Below, in pieces: positions 9,107-17,453 of a DNA stretch of 64,000 nt (positions are counted from its first letter, which is position 1; every line of letters begins with the position of its first letter). Under the pieces are notes generated by a model that ran no database searches, had not been told where the DNA came from, and saw only the letters and a program-made list of their open reading frames with translations. The stretch comes from CAYVIB01 sp964451365 (GTDB lineage: Bacteria; Pseudomonadota; Gammaproteobacteria; Pseudomonadales; Cellvibrionaceae): positions 21,144 through 85,143 of the forward strand of contig CAYVIB010000026.1 of assembly GCA_964451365.1 (NCBI GenBank). The letters run 5' to 3'. A program made the position numbers and the translations under genes.

Positions 9107-9176
9107 AACGATAGATTGAATCGCAAACGGAAGGGGATATCAATTCAAAAAGCTATCCCCTGCCATCCGCAACTGT

Positions 9177-12065
9177 CTACATCTTAAACCGGACACCCAG
9201 AGTGTAACGAGTCCCGTACGCCCACACATCCAAAAGCTGATTGTCGAAGCGACCGTGGGTGCTCATCGTGTCATCGGTCAGGTTAAGGCCTTCGAAGAAC
9301 ACGTTGAACTGTTCGGTGAATTGATAGCTGGCACTCAGATCAATTTGCGTATTGGAATTCACGAAGGTCGGTTCAGTTCCAAACGCCGAGAGGTTTTGCG
9401 CCTGTCCGAACTGGAGCAGATATTCGTCACGCCAGTTCACCGCAATACGCACTTCAAAACTGTCCTTATCGTAGAATCCGACGAAATTCGCGGAGTTAGC
9501 CAAGCCGGTAACCGCGAAGCCGCTTTCGCTGATATCGTATTTGTCATAGGGCCTGTTGGTATCCACAAAAGTGGCGTTGGCATTGAAACCAAAGCCGGTT
9601 TCTCCAAACACATGCTGCCAGGCAAGCTCAAGGCCATTGACCCGCGCGTCCGGTCCGTTAACCCATTGTGTCACGGTATATTCAGCGGGCCGTCCGGTTG
9701 TCGGGTCGATAACGTCATTGATCGTCTGGCGCTGCGCGCCCTGCACAATAAAGTTTGTCACGTACTTGTAAAAGGCGTTGGCCGAAACATAGGAGTTTTC
9801 CTGGAAATACCACTCCAACGCCAGATCAAAGTTATCAGAGAGGAAGGGCTTCAACGTCGGATTTCCGCCGTTTGCGCTCAACGCGCCTACCCGAGGCAAT
9901 GCGCCCACGTTTAATACCGGCGTAAGATAATTAATATCCGGGCGTGTCAACGTGCGCGAAGCGTCAAAACGCAAGTGAAGGTCGTCGGTCAACTCCAGTT
10001 TCATATCCAGGCTGGGCAGCAGGTAAGAATAATCACTATCCGTGGAAATAGGCTGCGACTCAGAAAAGGTCGTGGAAAGCAACGTTGGGTCGGCCTCGCT
10101 TAGTGACAACTCGATAGGCAACCGACCGATACCCGCCGACGTCACGTTAGTCCGCTCTTGACGAAGACCCGCGCTGAAATGCAGCGGTTTATCACCAAGA
10201 TCCGTATCGAAGCTGGCCCTGAGGAAGAATGAAATCCTTTTTTCGGTAATATCCTGGACGCTACCCGGATCAAGCGCCAGGTCAAGACTACCGGTGTAGT
10301 TTTCTCCGCAACAGTCATAGTTGTACCCTTCGATCGTCTCAGCCTGCGGATTTCCCTGACCTTCCAGGAACGCATAGACATCCTTGGGATTGTATACCAA
10401 AAGGTTTGGCATCAATTCAGCATTACCGGAAAATCCGGGAATAAAGCCCGAGGTACTTGCATGCCCCTGATAAATGTCCGCCGGTATAACCAGGCCGGTG
10501 CTTCGGCCGGAAGGTGCGCCATATCCCGCCCATGTCTGCCAAAAGTTGTTGGCAAAAGTGTTGCTGTTTTGAAGCGTGAAGTTGTCGTCCAGATACGACA
10601 CTCCGACATCGATTTTTACGTCTTCCTCAGTCCACGTGGCCGCGAAACGGGCCTGTTTGATTGTGTCACTGTTTTCCTGCCGCATCCGCACGATAACGTG
10701 CGACCCGATCACTGCCGGATCGAGCACGCGGGATTCATCACACCCGGGGCCGAAGGTGGTCATCCGCGGTAGCGAACTGTCGCTGTTACCGACGGTTTGA
10801 ACCCCCATGTCACACCCCAAATCACCGCCGTAACCGATGTCCATCCCATCGTTACCATTCTGACCGTTCGGATTCATTTCGCTTTTGGCATAAGCAATAT
10901 CGAAGTCGTAACTCAGGTTTTCGCTGACGTCATATTTGAGGTTGACACCAAACTGATTGGTGACAAGTTGGGTACGGTTCAGGCCGGCATTAAGATCCAT
11001 GACATCGTTGGGGTTGATGAAATCCACAATTGTGCCGTTGCTGTCCATTTCGACATTTCGAAAGGAACCGAAGTCAAACCAGACACCGAAACCGTAATTA
11101 AAAGTCTCCACGTCCTGACGCGAATAATTGTCATCGACCGTCAACAATAACTTCTCGTTCGGCCGCCATTGGAATGCAATGCGACCGTCGATGCGTTCGT
11201 CATTGGTAATATTCTGATCCGCCCCAAACTGCTGGGGATACCAGGACACAATGGTTCCCGATTCTTCCAGCTCTTCGTCCGTACAGGTCGATGTCATCTG
11301 ACACGGACGCAAATAACCGCCCTGCCAACCGGATTCAAAGACATGGTTCGTTTCCGTTTCGCGTTCGCTGCTGATTATGTCAACAAGAAAACCCATGGTA
11401 TCGTCGGCGAACGTGTTGCTGTACAGAGCGCCGAAAGTCGGCGTGACCTCGCCCGATTGCTCCTGCATCGATCCGGACAATGAGGCCGCAAAACGCTGAC
11501 CCATGCTATCGAATGGTTTAGGATATAACACATTCACCGTTGCGCCGATGGAGCTGGCTGACAACGTCACATCCGGTGTTTTCAGTACCATTAAACCGCC
11601 CACAAAGTCAGCGCCCATGGTACTGAAATCGACCGAGCGTTCACCAGCGGCCGTGGAAACGCGACGCCCATCGACCAACGTTTCGTTAAAGTCGCCGCCG
11701 AAGCCACGCACTGTAATGCCGGTGGGTTCGCCTCGCTGGCCAGAACGCTGAATGGACACGCCCGGCACGCGCTGCAGTGACGCCGCAATATTGGAGTCGG
11801 GAAATTTACCGATACCTTCCGACGTAATCGCATCGACAACACCCGATGATTCGCGCTTGATATCGAGGTTTCGCTGCATTGATTGTCTGATACCGATAAT
11901 GACAACTTCCTCGGTGGCGCCTGCAACTTCTTGAGCATCACCATCAGGCTGCGCATTTGCCGTCATCAAACTCGTTGACCCCATTACCGCCATTACGGCG
12001 GTGGTCAGTGTTTTTGGTTTGAACATGTCCTGAAGACGGCGTTTATTTATGAATCTGACGCTCAT
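9177..12065 (-). CDS. TonB-dependent outer-membrane receptor (glycan type)
   Basis: The start ATG at 12065 is supported by AGGAGAACC just upstream; a later Met at residue 14 lacks a ribosome site. The signal peptide ends ANA/AQ near residue 39. A TonB box-like 'EEVVIIGIR' lies near 52-60, the plug domain covers about 60-190 ('SNIAASLQRVPGVSIQRSG', 'ITVRGFGG', 'LVDGRRV'), and a 22-strand barrel follows, ending 'YTLGVRFKM' with the terminal aromatic/hydrophobic pattern. Length (962) fits the sub-family whose members import oligosaccharides. It leads an operon with the halogenase-like and SapC genes. The proximity of GH16, GH10 and GH3 enzymes suggests a beta-glucan or xylan oligosaccharide as ligand, which is inference. 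Confidence 0.93.
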   Translation of the reverse strand: MSVRFINKRRLQDMFKPKTLTTAVMAVMGSTSLMTANAQPDGDAQEVAGATEEVVIIGIRQSMQRNLDIKRESSGVVDAITSEGIGKFPDSNIAASLQRVPGVSIQRSGQRGEPTGITVRGFGGDFNETLVDGRRVSTAAGERSVDFSTMGADFVGGLMVLKTPDVTLSASSIGATVNVLYPKPFDSMGQRFAASLSGSMQEQSGEVTPTFGALYSNTFADDTMGFLVDIISSERETETNHVFESGWQGGYLRPCQMTSTCTDEELEESGTIVSWYPQQFGADQNITNDERIDGRIAFQWRPNEKLLLTVDDNYSRQDVETFNYGFGVWFDFGSFRNVEMDSNGTIVDFINPNDVMDLNAGLNRTQLVTNQFGVNLKYDVSENLSYDFDIAYAKSEMNPNGQNGNDGMDIGYGGDLGCDMGVQTVGNSDSSLPRMTTFGPGCDESRVLDPAVIGSHVIVRMRQENSDTIKQARFAATWTEEDVKIDVGVSYLDDNFTLQNSNTFANNFWQTWAGYGAPSGRSTGLVIPADIYQGHASTSGFIPGFSGNAELMPNLLVYNPKDVYAFLEGQGNPQAETIEGYNYDCCGENYTGSLDLALDPGSVQDITEKRISFFLRASFDTDLGDKPLHFSAGLRQERTNVTSAGIGRLPIELSLSEADPTLLSTTFSESQPISTDSDYSYLLPSLDMKLELTDDLHLRFDASRTLTRPDINYLTPVLNVGALPRVGALSANGGNPTLKPFLSDNFDLALEWYFQENSYVSANAFYKYVTNFIVQGAQRQTINDVIDPTTGRPAEYTVTQWVNGPDARVNGLELAWQHVFGETGFGFNANATFVDTNRPYDKYDISESGFAVTGLANSANFVGFYDKDSFEVRIAVNWRDEYLLQFGQAQNLSAFGTEPTFVNSNTQIDLSASYQFTEQFNVFFEGLNLTDDTMSTHGRFDNQLLDVWAYGTRYTLGVRFKM

Positions 12066-12303
12066 GTAAGGTTCTCCTGTTCAAGTTATTTTAATTATCG
12101 ATTGCAACAACGAGATTCGAACTGGACGTTCAGGCGTGGCGGGATCGGCTGATACTCTTTTTTGATTGCCCCAAACCGATCCCAATCCAGGACGCTTAAC
12201 CGAAAAACGCCTGATACAAAAACAAAAATGCCGCCAATCGGAAGGTAATGGCCAAGCAGGTCACCACATCCATTGATTTACACCGGCCACGGGCTAGGCA
12301 CAT

Positions 12304-12352
12304 TTATAATAATATCATAATAACGTATGACAATAGAGCAAACTATGTCATA
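12304..12352 (-). promoter_or_regulatory. Candidate promoter with overlapping inverted repeat for the TonB-receptor operon
   Basis: Read on the minus strand, TTGTCA (12328-12333) and TTATAA (12304-12309) are separated by 18 bases. The -35 element lies inside an inverted repeat with arms TATGACAATAG (12326-12336) and CTATGTCATA (12343-12352), which would suit a dimeric repressor or activator. The distance to the start codon is about 240 bases, long but not unusual for this receptor type. Confidence 0.35.
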
Positions 12353-12458
12353 TGGGCAAACTCAAAGAAAATCACACGAATTTGTGATGAGCTTCAAATA
12401 AGCAATTAAAAAAAAGCGTGACGGGCAAAGATTGGCGCGCCATTGCGCAACGGCTTAC

Positions 12459-12541
12459 CGTTTCGATTAGTGGCACCGCAAGCAACCTGAGATGGAATGC
12501 GATCTTCAACCTCTGTAGTTTGGTGGAATTCGGTTTTATCC
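12459..12541 (+). pseudogene. Relic of a CBM2 cellulose-binding module
   Basis: The plus strand reads '...SGTASNLRWNAIFNLCSLVEFGFI', which aligns without gaps to the CBM2 C-terminal part of the GH16 protein ('YTASNLGWNATINPGSSVEF') and is also close at the DNA level. There is no start, signal peptide or catalytic partner, and the flanks are not coding. It looks like the last visible piece of a decayed CBM2-containing enzyme gene or of a failed duplication. Confidence 0.6.
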
Positions 12542-12626
12542 CCGTGATATTTCCACACAACTGCTGGTTATCATCGGGATAATGTAATATGCCGGCTGTC
12601 GTTCAACGCTTTCGAGACTTTTATCA

Positions 12627-13811
12627 GTGCAGTACGCATCCCTCCATTTGAACAAACAGGCGGATCGCCGTATCAAACGCGGCCATCCCTGGATTTACTC
12701 CAACGAAGTGGATACCAACCGTTCCCCATTCAAATCCTTCAGCGCCGGCGAGCCGGTGGTGGTGCACTCGGCCTCCGGTCAGGTGTTGGGTTCCGCCATC
12801 ATCAACCCGAACGCCCTGATTTGCGGCCGGATATTCAGCCACAATCCGGATGCAAAACTGGACCGCGCTTTTTTTGCCGACCGAATCCGAACGGCGCTGG
12901 ACCTGCGTGAGACTCTCTTTTCCCAACCCTACTACCGGCTTGTCTATGGTGATTCGGACTTTCTCCCCGGCGTCGTGGTGGACCGCTTTAACGAACACGC
13001 CGTGGTGCAATTAACCCTGGCCGGAATGGACAGGGTACGGGAGGATATTCTGGCGGCACTGGACGAAGTGATCAGGCCCAAGGGGCTTGTAGTGCGCCAT
13101 AACCACAGCGCACGCGAACAGGAAAATCTTGCTGATGAAATTGTCGCCGTGGGCGATATTCCCGAGTCACTGACAGTTGTGGAAAATGGTTGCCAATTTC
13201 ATGTGGCGGCCACCAGCGGCCAGAAGACCGGCTGGTTTTACGATCACCGGCCCAATCGCGCATTGCTGCAACCGCTGGTGAAAGGCAAATCGGTACTCGA
13301 CGTTTTTTCTTATGCCGGCGGCTGGGGTGTTCAGTGCGCTGCCGCGGGCGCAAACGAGGTTGTTTGCGTGGACGCCTCCCGGGCCGCGCTCGACTACGTC
13401 AACACCAACGCCGCTCTCAACAGCTGCGGCGAAAAAATTTTTTGCATGGAAGGCAAAGCCGTCGAAGTTCTAAAACAACTGGTGACGGAAAAGAAAAAAT
13501 TCGATGTGGTGGTACTGGACCCACCCGCATTTATCAAAAAGCGCAAGGACCAAAAAGCCGGTGAAGCAGCTTATCGCCATCTGAACGAACTGGCCCTGCA
13601 ACTGCTAAACAGCAGCGGCATTCTGGTTTCCGCCTCCTGCTCCATGCCGTTGATCGACGATATCTTAACGGACATCGTACGCGCCGCCAGTTGGCATCAA
13701 CGGCGCCCGGCGCAGTTATTCTATCGCGGCAGCCAGGGCATGGATCACCCTGTCCATCCAGCCATTCCCGAAACGCGTTATTTAAAAGCGCAGTTTTTCC
13801 GCCTGCATTAA
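12627..13811 (+). CDS. rlmI: 23S rRNA (cytosine-5-)-methyltransferase RlmI
   Basis: The 394 residues match the RlmI/YccW family in length and order: N-terminal PUA domain ('LNKQADRRIKRGHPWIYSNEV'), central EEHEE-like region, and C-terminal SAM-dependent Rossmann domain with 'VLDVFSYAGGWGVQCAAAGA', the 'VVLDPPAF' motif and the catalytic Cys in 'SASCSMP'. It methylates C1962 of 23S rRNA in Escherichia coli using S-adenosylmethionine. The start is GTG. The gene is followed 21 bases later by a YciI-like gene in the same direction. Confidence 0.92.
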   Translation: MQYASLHLNKQADRRIKRGHPWIYSNEVDTNRSPFKSFSAGEPVVVHSASGQVLGSAIINPNALICGRIFSHNPDAKLDRAFFADRIRTALDLRETLFSQPYYRLVYGDSDFLPGVVVDRFNEHAVVQLTLAGMDRVREDILAALDEVIRPKGLVVRHNHSAREQENLADEIVAVGDIPESLTVVENGCQFHVAATSGQKTGWFYDHRPNRALLQPLVKGKSVLDVFSYAGGWGVQCAAAGANEVVCVDASRAALDYVNTNAALNSCGEKIFCMEGKAVEVLKQLVTEKKKFDVVVLDPPAFIKKRKDQKAGEAAYRHLNELALQLLNSSGILVSASCSMPLIDDILTDIVRAASWHQRRPAQLFYRGSQGMDHPVHPAIPETRYLKAQFFRLH

Positions 13812-13832
13812 CCCAATATACGGTGTGATTAA

Positions 13833-14126
13833 ATGTTTATTATATCGCTGACTCACAAATCAGATCTTTCCGAAGTGGACAAACATATGGAAGGTCATAT
13901 GGCCTATATCGATAAATATTATGAGAAAGGATATTTCATTTCCTCCGGCCGGAAAGTACCGAGAACGGGTGGCGTTATCCTGGCTCGCGTCCCTGACAGG
14001 GAGGAACTGGAAAATATTGTACAGGAAGATCCCCTTATTAAAGCGAACGTGTCAAGTTACGAAATAATTGAATTTATTCCCACCAGGACTGCCTCCGGAT
14101 TTGAAAATTTGGTCGACGACGCATAG
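13833..14126 (+). CDS. YciI family protein
   Basis: The 97-residue protein has the ferredoxin-like YciI fold signature: 'FIISLTHKSDLSEVDKHMEGHMAYIDKYYEKGYFI' with the conserved His (H..H pattern) and a late Asp ('QEDPLIKANV'), the pair proposed as an active site in YciI proteins. The biochemical role of most members is unknown. It is probably co-transcribed with rlmI. Confidence 0.85.
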   Translation: MFIISLTHKSDLSEVDKHMEGHMAYIDKYYEKGYFISSGRKVPRTGGVILARVPDREELENIVQEDPLIKANVSSYEIIEFIPTRTASGFENLVDDA

Positions 14127-14375
14127 GGGCAATTCTTGCTGCTGCCCACACTCTTTTCGGCACTCTTTTCAGCACGTCCAGGCAAGCAAACGCAACAGCG
14201 TATTCTTTTATATGTCGCGATATTTCTCCCTTTCCTGGAGTGCGTATAACAGATGCGCAAGAGTAGCTCGCGAAGGGGAAGAGGGTATGCATGTGGCACA
14301 GTTGGTGCTCCGTATCCAAGGAACGAGAAGGCACTTTACGCCAACTTGATTTGCAAAGAGTTCAGGAGGTTTCCC

Positions 14376-14939
14376 ATGAAACGCAGCATTTCCCTAACCG
14401 CGGTAATTATATTTACCTCCGGCTGTGCCACTGTGCATGATATGAATCCATTTGCGAGTAACCTGGGCGGCCTGGATGCCGACGGAGATGGTGTTATCAG
14501 CCAGCAAGAAGCGCGAACATCCGACGCCCTGTCCGCGAATTTTGATGACATTGACACAAACCGCAGCGGAGGCATTAGCCCCAATGAGTATAAAGCGGCC
14601 AACATGCAGGTGGCTGGCTTGAGTTTTAACGAGGTCGACATAAACCGTGACGGCGTAATCAGCAAACGCGAAGCCGAGGCCATGCCAATATCATTGAAAG
14701 AGGCTTTTGGCAGCGTTGACGCCGACGGTGACGGAAACGTCAGCGAAGAAGAATATAACGCGGCGCGTGTGAACTTGCTGAAGGAGGTTCACTTTGGCGA
14801 TATAGATTCCGACGGCGACGGTGTTCTGGATGAGCAGGAGACAAAGGATACGCCGGCATTGTCTGAATCCTTCAAACGTGTGGACACCGATGAGGACGGG
14901 CTGGTCAGCGAAGACGAGTTTAAGGCAGCACAACGCTAA
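14376..14939 (+). CDS. EF-hand calcium-binding lipoprotein
   Basis: ATG 14376 is preceded by a strong AGGAGGT, which fixes the start; the longer upstream frame is not used. The 187 residues begin with a lipoprotein-like signal ('LTAVIIFTSGC', Cys18). Six EF-hand loops follow in tandem: D-A-D-G-D-G, D-T-N-R-S-G, D-I-N-R-D-G, D-A-D-G-D-G, D-S-D-G-D-G and D-T-D-E-D-G, each followed by the usual I/V/L at loop position 8 and Glu at position 12. It should bind several calcium ions in the periplasm or at the outer membrane. A specific function cannot be read from the sequence. Confidence 0.85.
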   Translation: MKRSISLTAVIIFTSGCATVHDMNPFASNLGGLDADGDGVISQQEARTSDALSANFDDIDTNRSGGISPNEYKAANMQVAGLSFNEVDINRDGVISKREAEAMPISLKEAFGSVDADGDGNVSEEEYNAARVNLLKEVHFGDIDSDGDGVLDEQETKDTPALSESFKRVDTDEDGLVSEDEFKAAQR

Positions 14940-15261
14940 CGTTAACGGCGGGTCGGCGAAGGAGCCGCCGGCAGCCGCTTTCCCCCGGCTACATTCTCCA
15001 TGGATGAGTATGTGCCTTTCCTCATGCCTGACACTTCCACGCCAGATTGGGGTTTATCCTCTCAAGGCGAATATCTGCCAATAACAATGAGACCAAGGTA
15101 GCAAAGACATTCGCGCATCAATCAAAAAAGAAACATACCGCGCCAATGCGCTGCATTGATTGCTAATTACCGGGTACAATGCGGCGGCGTCCAAACAATA
15201 AGTAGTACATGGGCGAGCCAGACATCATGTTTGATAAGACAAATTACAAGAGGAAGCTTTC
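14940..15261. other. 322-base intergenic region before the SMP-30/CBM gene
   Basis: A GC-rich imperfect stem (GGCGG.../CCGCCGG around 14946-14971) follows the EF-hand gene and may help end its transcript. The rest holds the leader of the downstream gene; GAGGAAG at 15250-15256 is its ribosome site. No gene seen. Confidence 0.4.
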
Positions 15262-17229
15262 ATGGTTACATCACGCATTTACTGTCGCCTGCGGCACTCC
15301 TGGGCGGCGCTTGCTTTGCTGTCGGCAATTTCGGCACCCACTTTTGCTGAATGTGAGTATGTCGTCAGCAATCAGTGGAATAACGGATTCACCGGCGTTA
15401 TCCGTATTTCCAATACGTCCACCAGCCCCGTAAGCGGCTGGAGTGTGGATTGGCAATATAGTGGCTCGGACCGCGTCACCAGCAGCTGGAATGCCAACGT
15501 TTCAGGTAACAATCCCTACAACGCCACCAGCCTGGGTTGGAACGCAAATATCCAGCCTGGACAATCGGTGGAATTCGGCTTTCAGGGAACAAAGGGCGGC
15601 GGCGCGGCGGAAGTGCCCGTAGTAACCGGTTCCGTTTGCGATACCGGCACATCGAGCAGCTCCAGCTCTTCTTCAAGCAGCAGCTCATCGAGTTCGAGTT
15701 CTTCAAGCAGCAGTTCATCGACTTCGAGCTCTTCAAGCAGCTCAACTACGTCCAGTAGCTCCAGCTCATCGTCGTCTTCGAGCAGCTCATCCTCCACCTC
15801 CAACTCATCCGGCGGACCATCGACAACCTTTACCCGCTGGACCCCATCAGGCTACACCCATTGCGCCGATCTCGGTGAGACCTGCGTGGTAGCCGAGCCG
15901 GTTGATGTCGTATTGGGCGGCTGCATGGTGTACCGTAGCCAGAATGAAAACGCTACGGAATGCGGCACCAGGCCCATCGGACTCATGACCGAGAACTTCG
16001 TGTGCGAAAAGCCGGAAGATTACGGCTCCGGTCATGCCGTAAATTGTTCAATACGCCCAGCTTCTACGACATCGTCATCCAGTTCCTCTTCAAGCTCATC
16101 CAGCTCGAGTGGCGGAACCTGTACAGAGCAATGTAACTGGTACGGTGAAATCCGTCCGCTTTGTCAAAACCAGGACAGCGGTTGGGGTTGGGAAAACAAT
16201 CAGAGCTGTATTGGCGAAAACACCTGTAACGATCAATGGGGTGACGGTGGCGTAGTGTCGAACTGTTCCTCGTCCAGCAGTTCAAGTTCTTCGTCTTCGA
16301 GTTCAAGCAGCAGCTCATCGTCCAGCACAAGCTCGACATCCAGCAGTTCCAGTTCTTCAACTTCAAGCTCCGGTGGCGTCTGCGGTACCGCGCCTTCCGG
16401 CACACTGACTGCCACTGCCATCCCGGGTGCCAGCGCCAATCGCAATGGTTTGTATGAAGGTCCGGTCTGGATCGACGGCGCGTTGTACTTCTCCGACTTT
16501 ACTTTTGACCCGGGCTTCCCGTCGCGCATTCAAAAGCTGACTACTTCCGGTGTAATGACAACCCAGATTGCCGACAGCGGCAGTAACGGACTGGCAGTCG
16601 ATGCGCAGGGCGATATCGTTGCCGCCACCCACAAGTACAGCGGTCTTTCGCGTTACGACCTGGCCACGGGCAATCGCACGGCAGTCGCTTCCACGTACAA
16701 CGGCAATGTCTTCAATTCGCCGAACGACCTGGTTATCGCCGACGATGGAACCATCTACTTTACCGATCCGACCTACCAGCACGACTCTTCGGCGGGAGGA
16801 CAGCCGATTACCGGCGTCTACCGCGTCGATGTCAACGGCACGGTTACGTTGATTGAGGATGGCTTGAACAATCCGAACGGTATTGCATTGTCTCCGGATG
16901 AAGATGTACTTTACGTTGCCGGCAACTCAAGCATTGTTCGGTCTTATCCGATCATCAACGGTGAAGTATTTGCCGGTACCAACCTGATCGAGGGGCTGAC
17001 AGTTCCGGACGGCATGGCAGTCGACTGTCACGGCAATATTTATGTTGCCGAACACAACGCCCAGCGCGTGAGTGTGTTCAACCCCAACGGCGGACAATTG
17101 GCTACCATTAACGTGAACGCCAATGTCACCAATGCCGCCTTTGGTGGACAGGATGGCAAAACGCTTTACATTACCGGTGCCGGTCGCGTGTGGAGTATTG
17201 ACCTGGATGTGACGGGTTCGCCGTACTAA
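15262..17229 (+). CDS. Secreted CBM2 - Cys-rich domain - CBM10 - SMP-30/gluconolactonase-like protein
   Basis: GAGGAAG precedes the ATG. The signal peptide ends TFA (about residue 29). Order: CBM2 (about 30-128, 'CEYVVSNQWNNGFTGVIRIS'), Ser/Thr linker, an unrecognised domain with six Cys (about 190-265, 'WTPSGYTHCADLGETCVV'), short Ser linker, CBM10 ('CNWYGEIRPLCQNQDSGWGW'), Ser/Thr linker, and a six-bladed SMP-30/LRE propeller (about 372-655). The propeller keeps the metal ligands of the family: Glu in 'YEGPVW', Asn in 'NSPNDLVI' and Asp in 'VPDGMAVD'. SMP-30 enzymes are lactonases, so the protein may cleave a sugar lactone or ester at the cell-wall surface, for example aldonolactones made by LPMO or dehydrogenase oxidation of cellulose; that is inference. 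Confidence 0.85.
   Translation: MVTSRIYCRLRHSWAALALLSAISAPTFAECEYVVSNQWNNGFTGVIRISNTSTSPVSGWSVDWQYSGSDRVTSSWNANVSGNNPYNATSLGWNANIQPGQSVEFGFQGTKGGGAAEVPVVTGSVCDTGTSSSSSSSSSSSSSSSSSSSSSSSTSSSSSSSTTSSSSSSSSSSSSSSSTSNSSGGPSTTFTRWTPSGYTHCADLGETCVVAEPVDVVLGGCMVYRSQNENATECGTRPIGLMTENFVCEKPEDYGSGHAVNCSIRPASTTSSSSSSSSSSSSSGGTCTEQCNWYGEIRPLCQNQDSGWGWENNQSCIGENTCNDQWGDGGVVSNCSSSSSSSSSSSSSSSSSSSSTSSTSSSSSSSTSSSGGVCGTAPSGTLTATAIPGASANRNGLYEGPVWIDGALYFSDFTFDPGFPSRIQKLTTSGVMTTQIADSGSNGLAVDAQGDIVAATHKYSGLSRYDLATGNRTAVASTYNGNVFNSPNDLVIADDGTIYFTDPTYQHDSSAGGQPITGVYRVDVNGTVTLIEDGLNNPNGIALSPDEDVLYVAGNSSIVRSYPIINGEVFAGTNLIEGLTVPDGMAVDCHGNIYVAEHNAQRVSVFNPNGGQLATINVNANVTNAAFGGQDGKTLYITGAGRVWSIDLDVTGSPY
15652..15810 (+). 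repeat. Ser/Thr linker 1 of the SMP-30 protein
   Basis: Fifty-three codons, almost all serine with a few Thr and one Asn, after CBM2. Confidence 0.93.
16072..16110 (+). repeat. Short poly-serine linker 2 of the SMP-30 protein
   Basis: Thirteen consecutive serine codons between the Cys-rich domain and CBM10. Confidence 0.9.
16267..16371 (+). repeat. Ser/Thr linker 3 of the SMP-30 protein
   Basis: Thirty-five codons, serine with scattered threonine, between CBM10 and the propeller domain. Confidence 0.92.
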
Positions 17230-17243
17230 AGCAAACGATCCCT

Positions 17244-17277
17244 GAAAAAAATCCCGGCCTCGGTCGGGATTTTTTTA
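17244..17277 (+). terminator. Rho-independent terminator of the SMP-30 gene
   Basis: A-tract, ATCCCG/CGGGAT stem around GCCTCGGT, then seven T, 15 bases after the stop. Confidence 0.92.
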
Positions 17278-17453
17278 TTCGGCGTCCTGAAATATCTCTT
17301 CTTCAATAGACAGATTAAACACCCACCCAAACCCGGCCTTGCCTTTTGCTCCAGTTGCCTCTTAAATAACGCTCTGCCAGGGCGCGTCGGACGAAACCGC
17401 GCATACCGGTATGCCATCTTCACTTTTTTATTTCGAATAACAAGAGGTGCACA

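Larger units (their letters stand above)
12066..12626. other. 561-base intergenic region between the TonB receptor and rlmI
   Basis: It contains the receptor leader with its promoter/operator candidate (12304-12352) and a plus-strand relic of a CBM2 module (12459-12541). No intact gene was seen. Confidence 0.6.

Noticed and set aside
8129..9187. 352-codon open frame opposite the halogenase-like gene
   Set aside because: Shadow of the halogenase-like coding sequence.
15582..15803. Leu/Glu-rich frames on the minus strand of the serine-linker regions
   Set aside because: Antisense of Ser codons (GAG/CTG/GCT), not real leucine-rich proteins.
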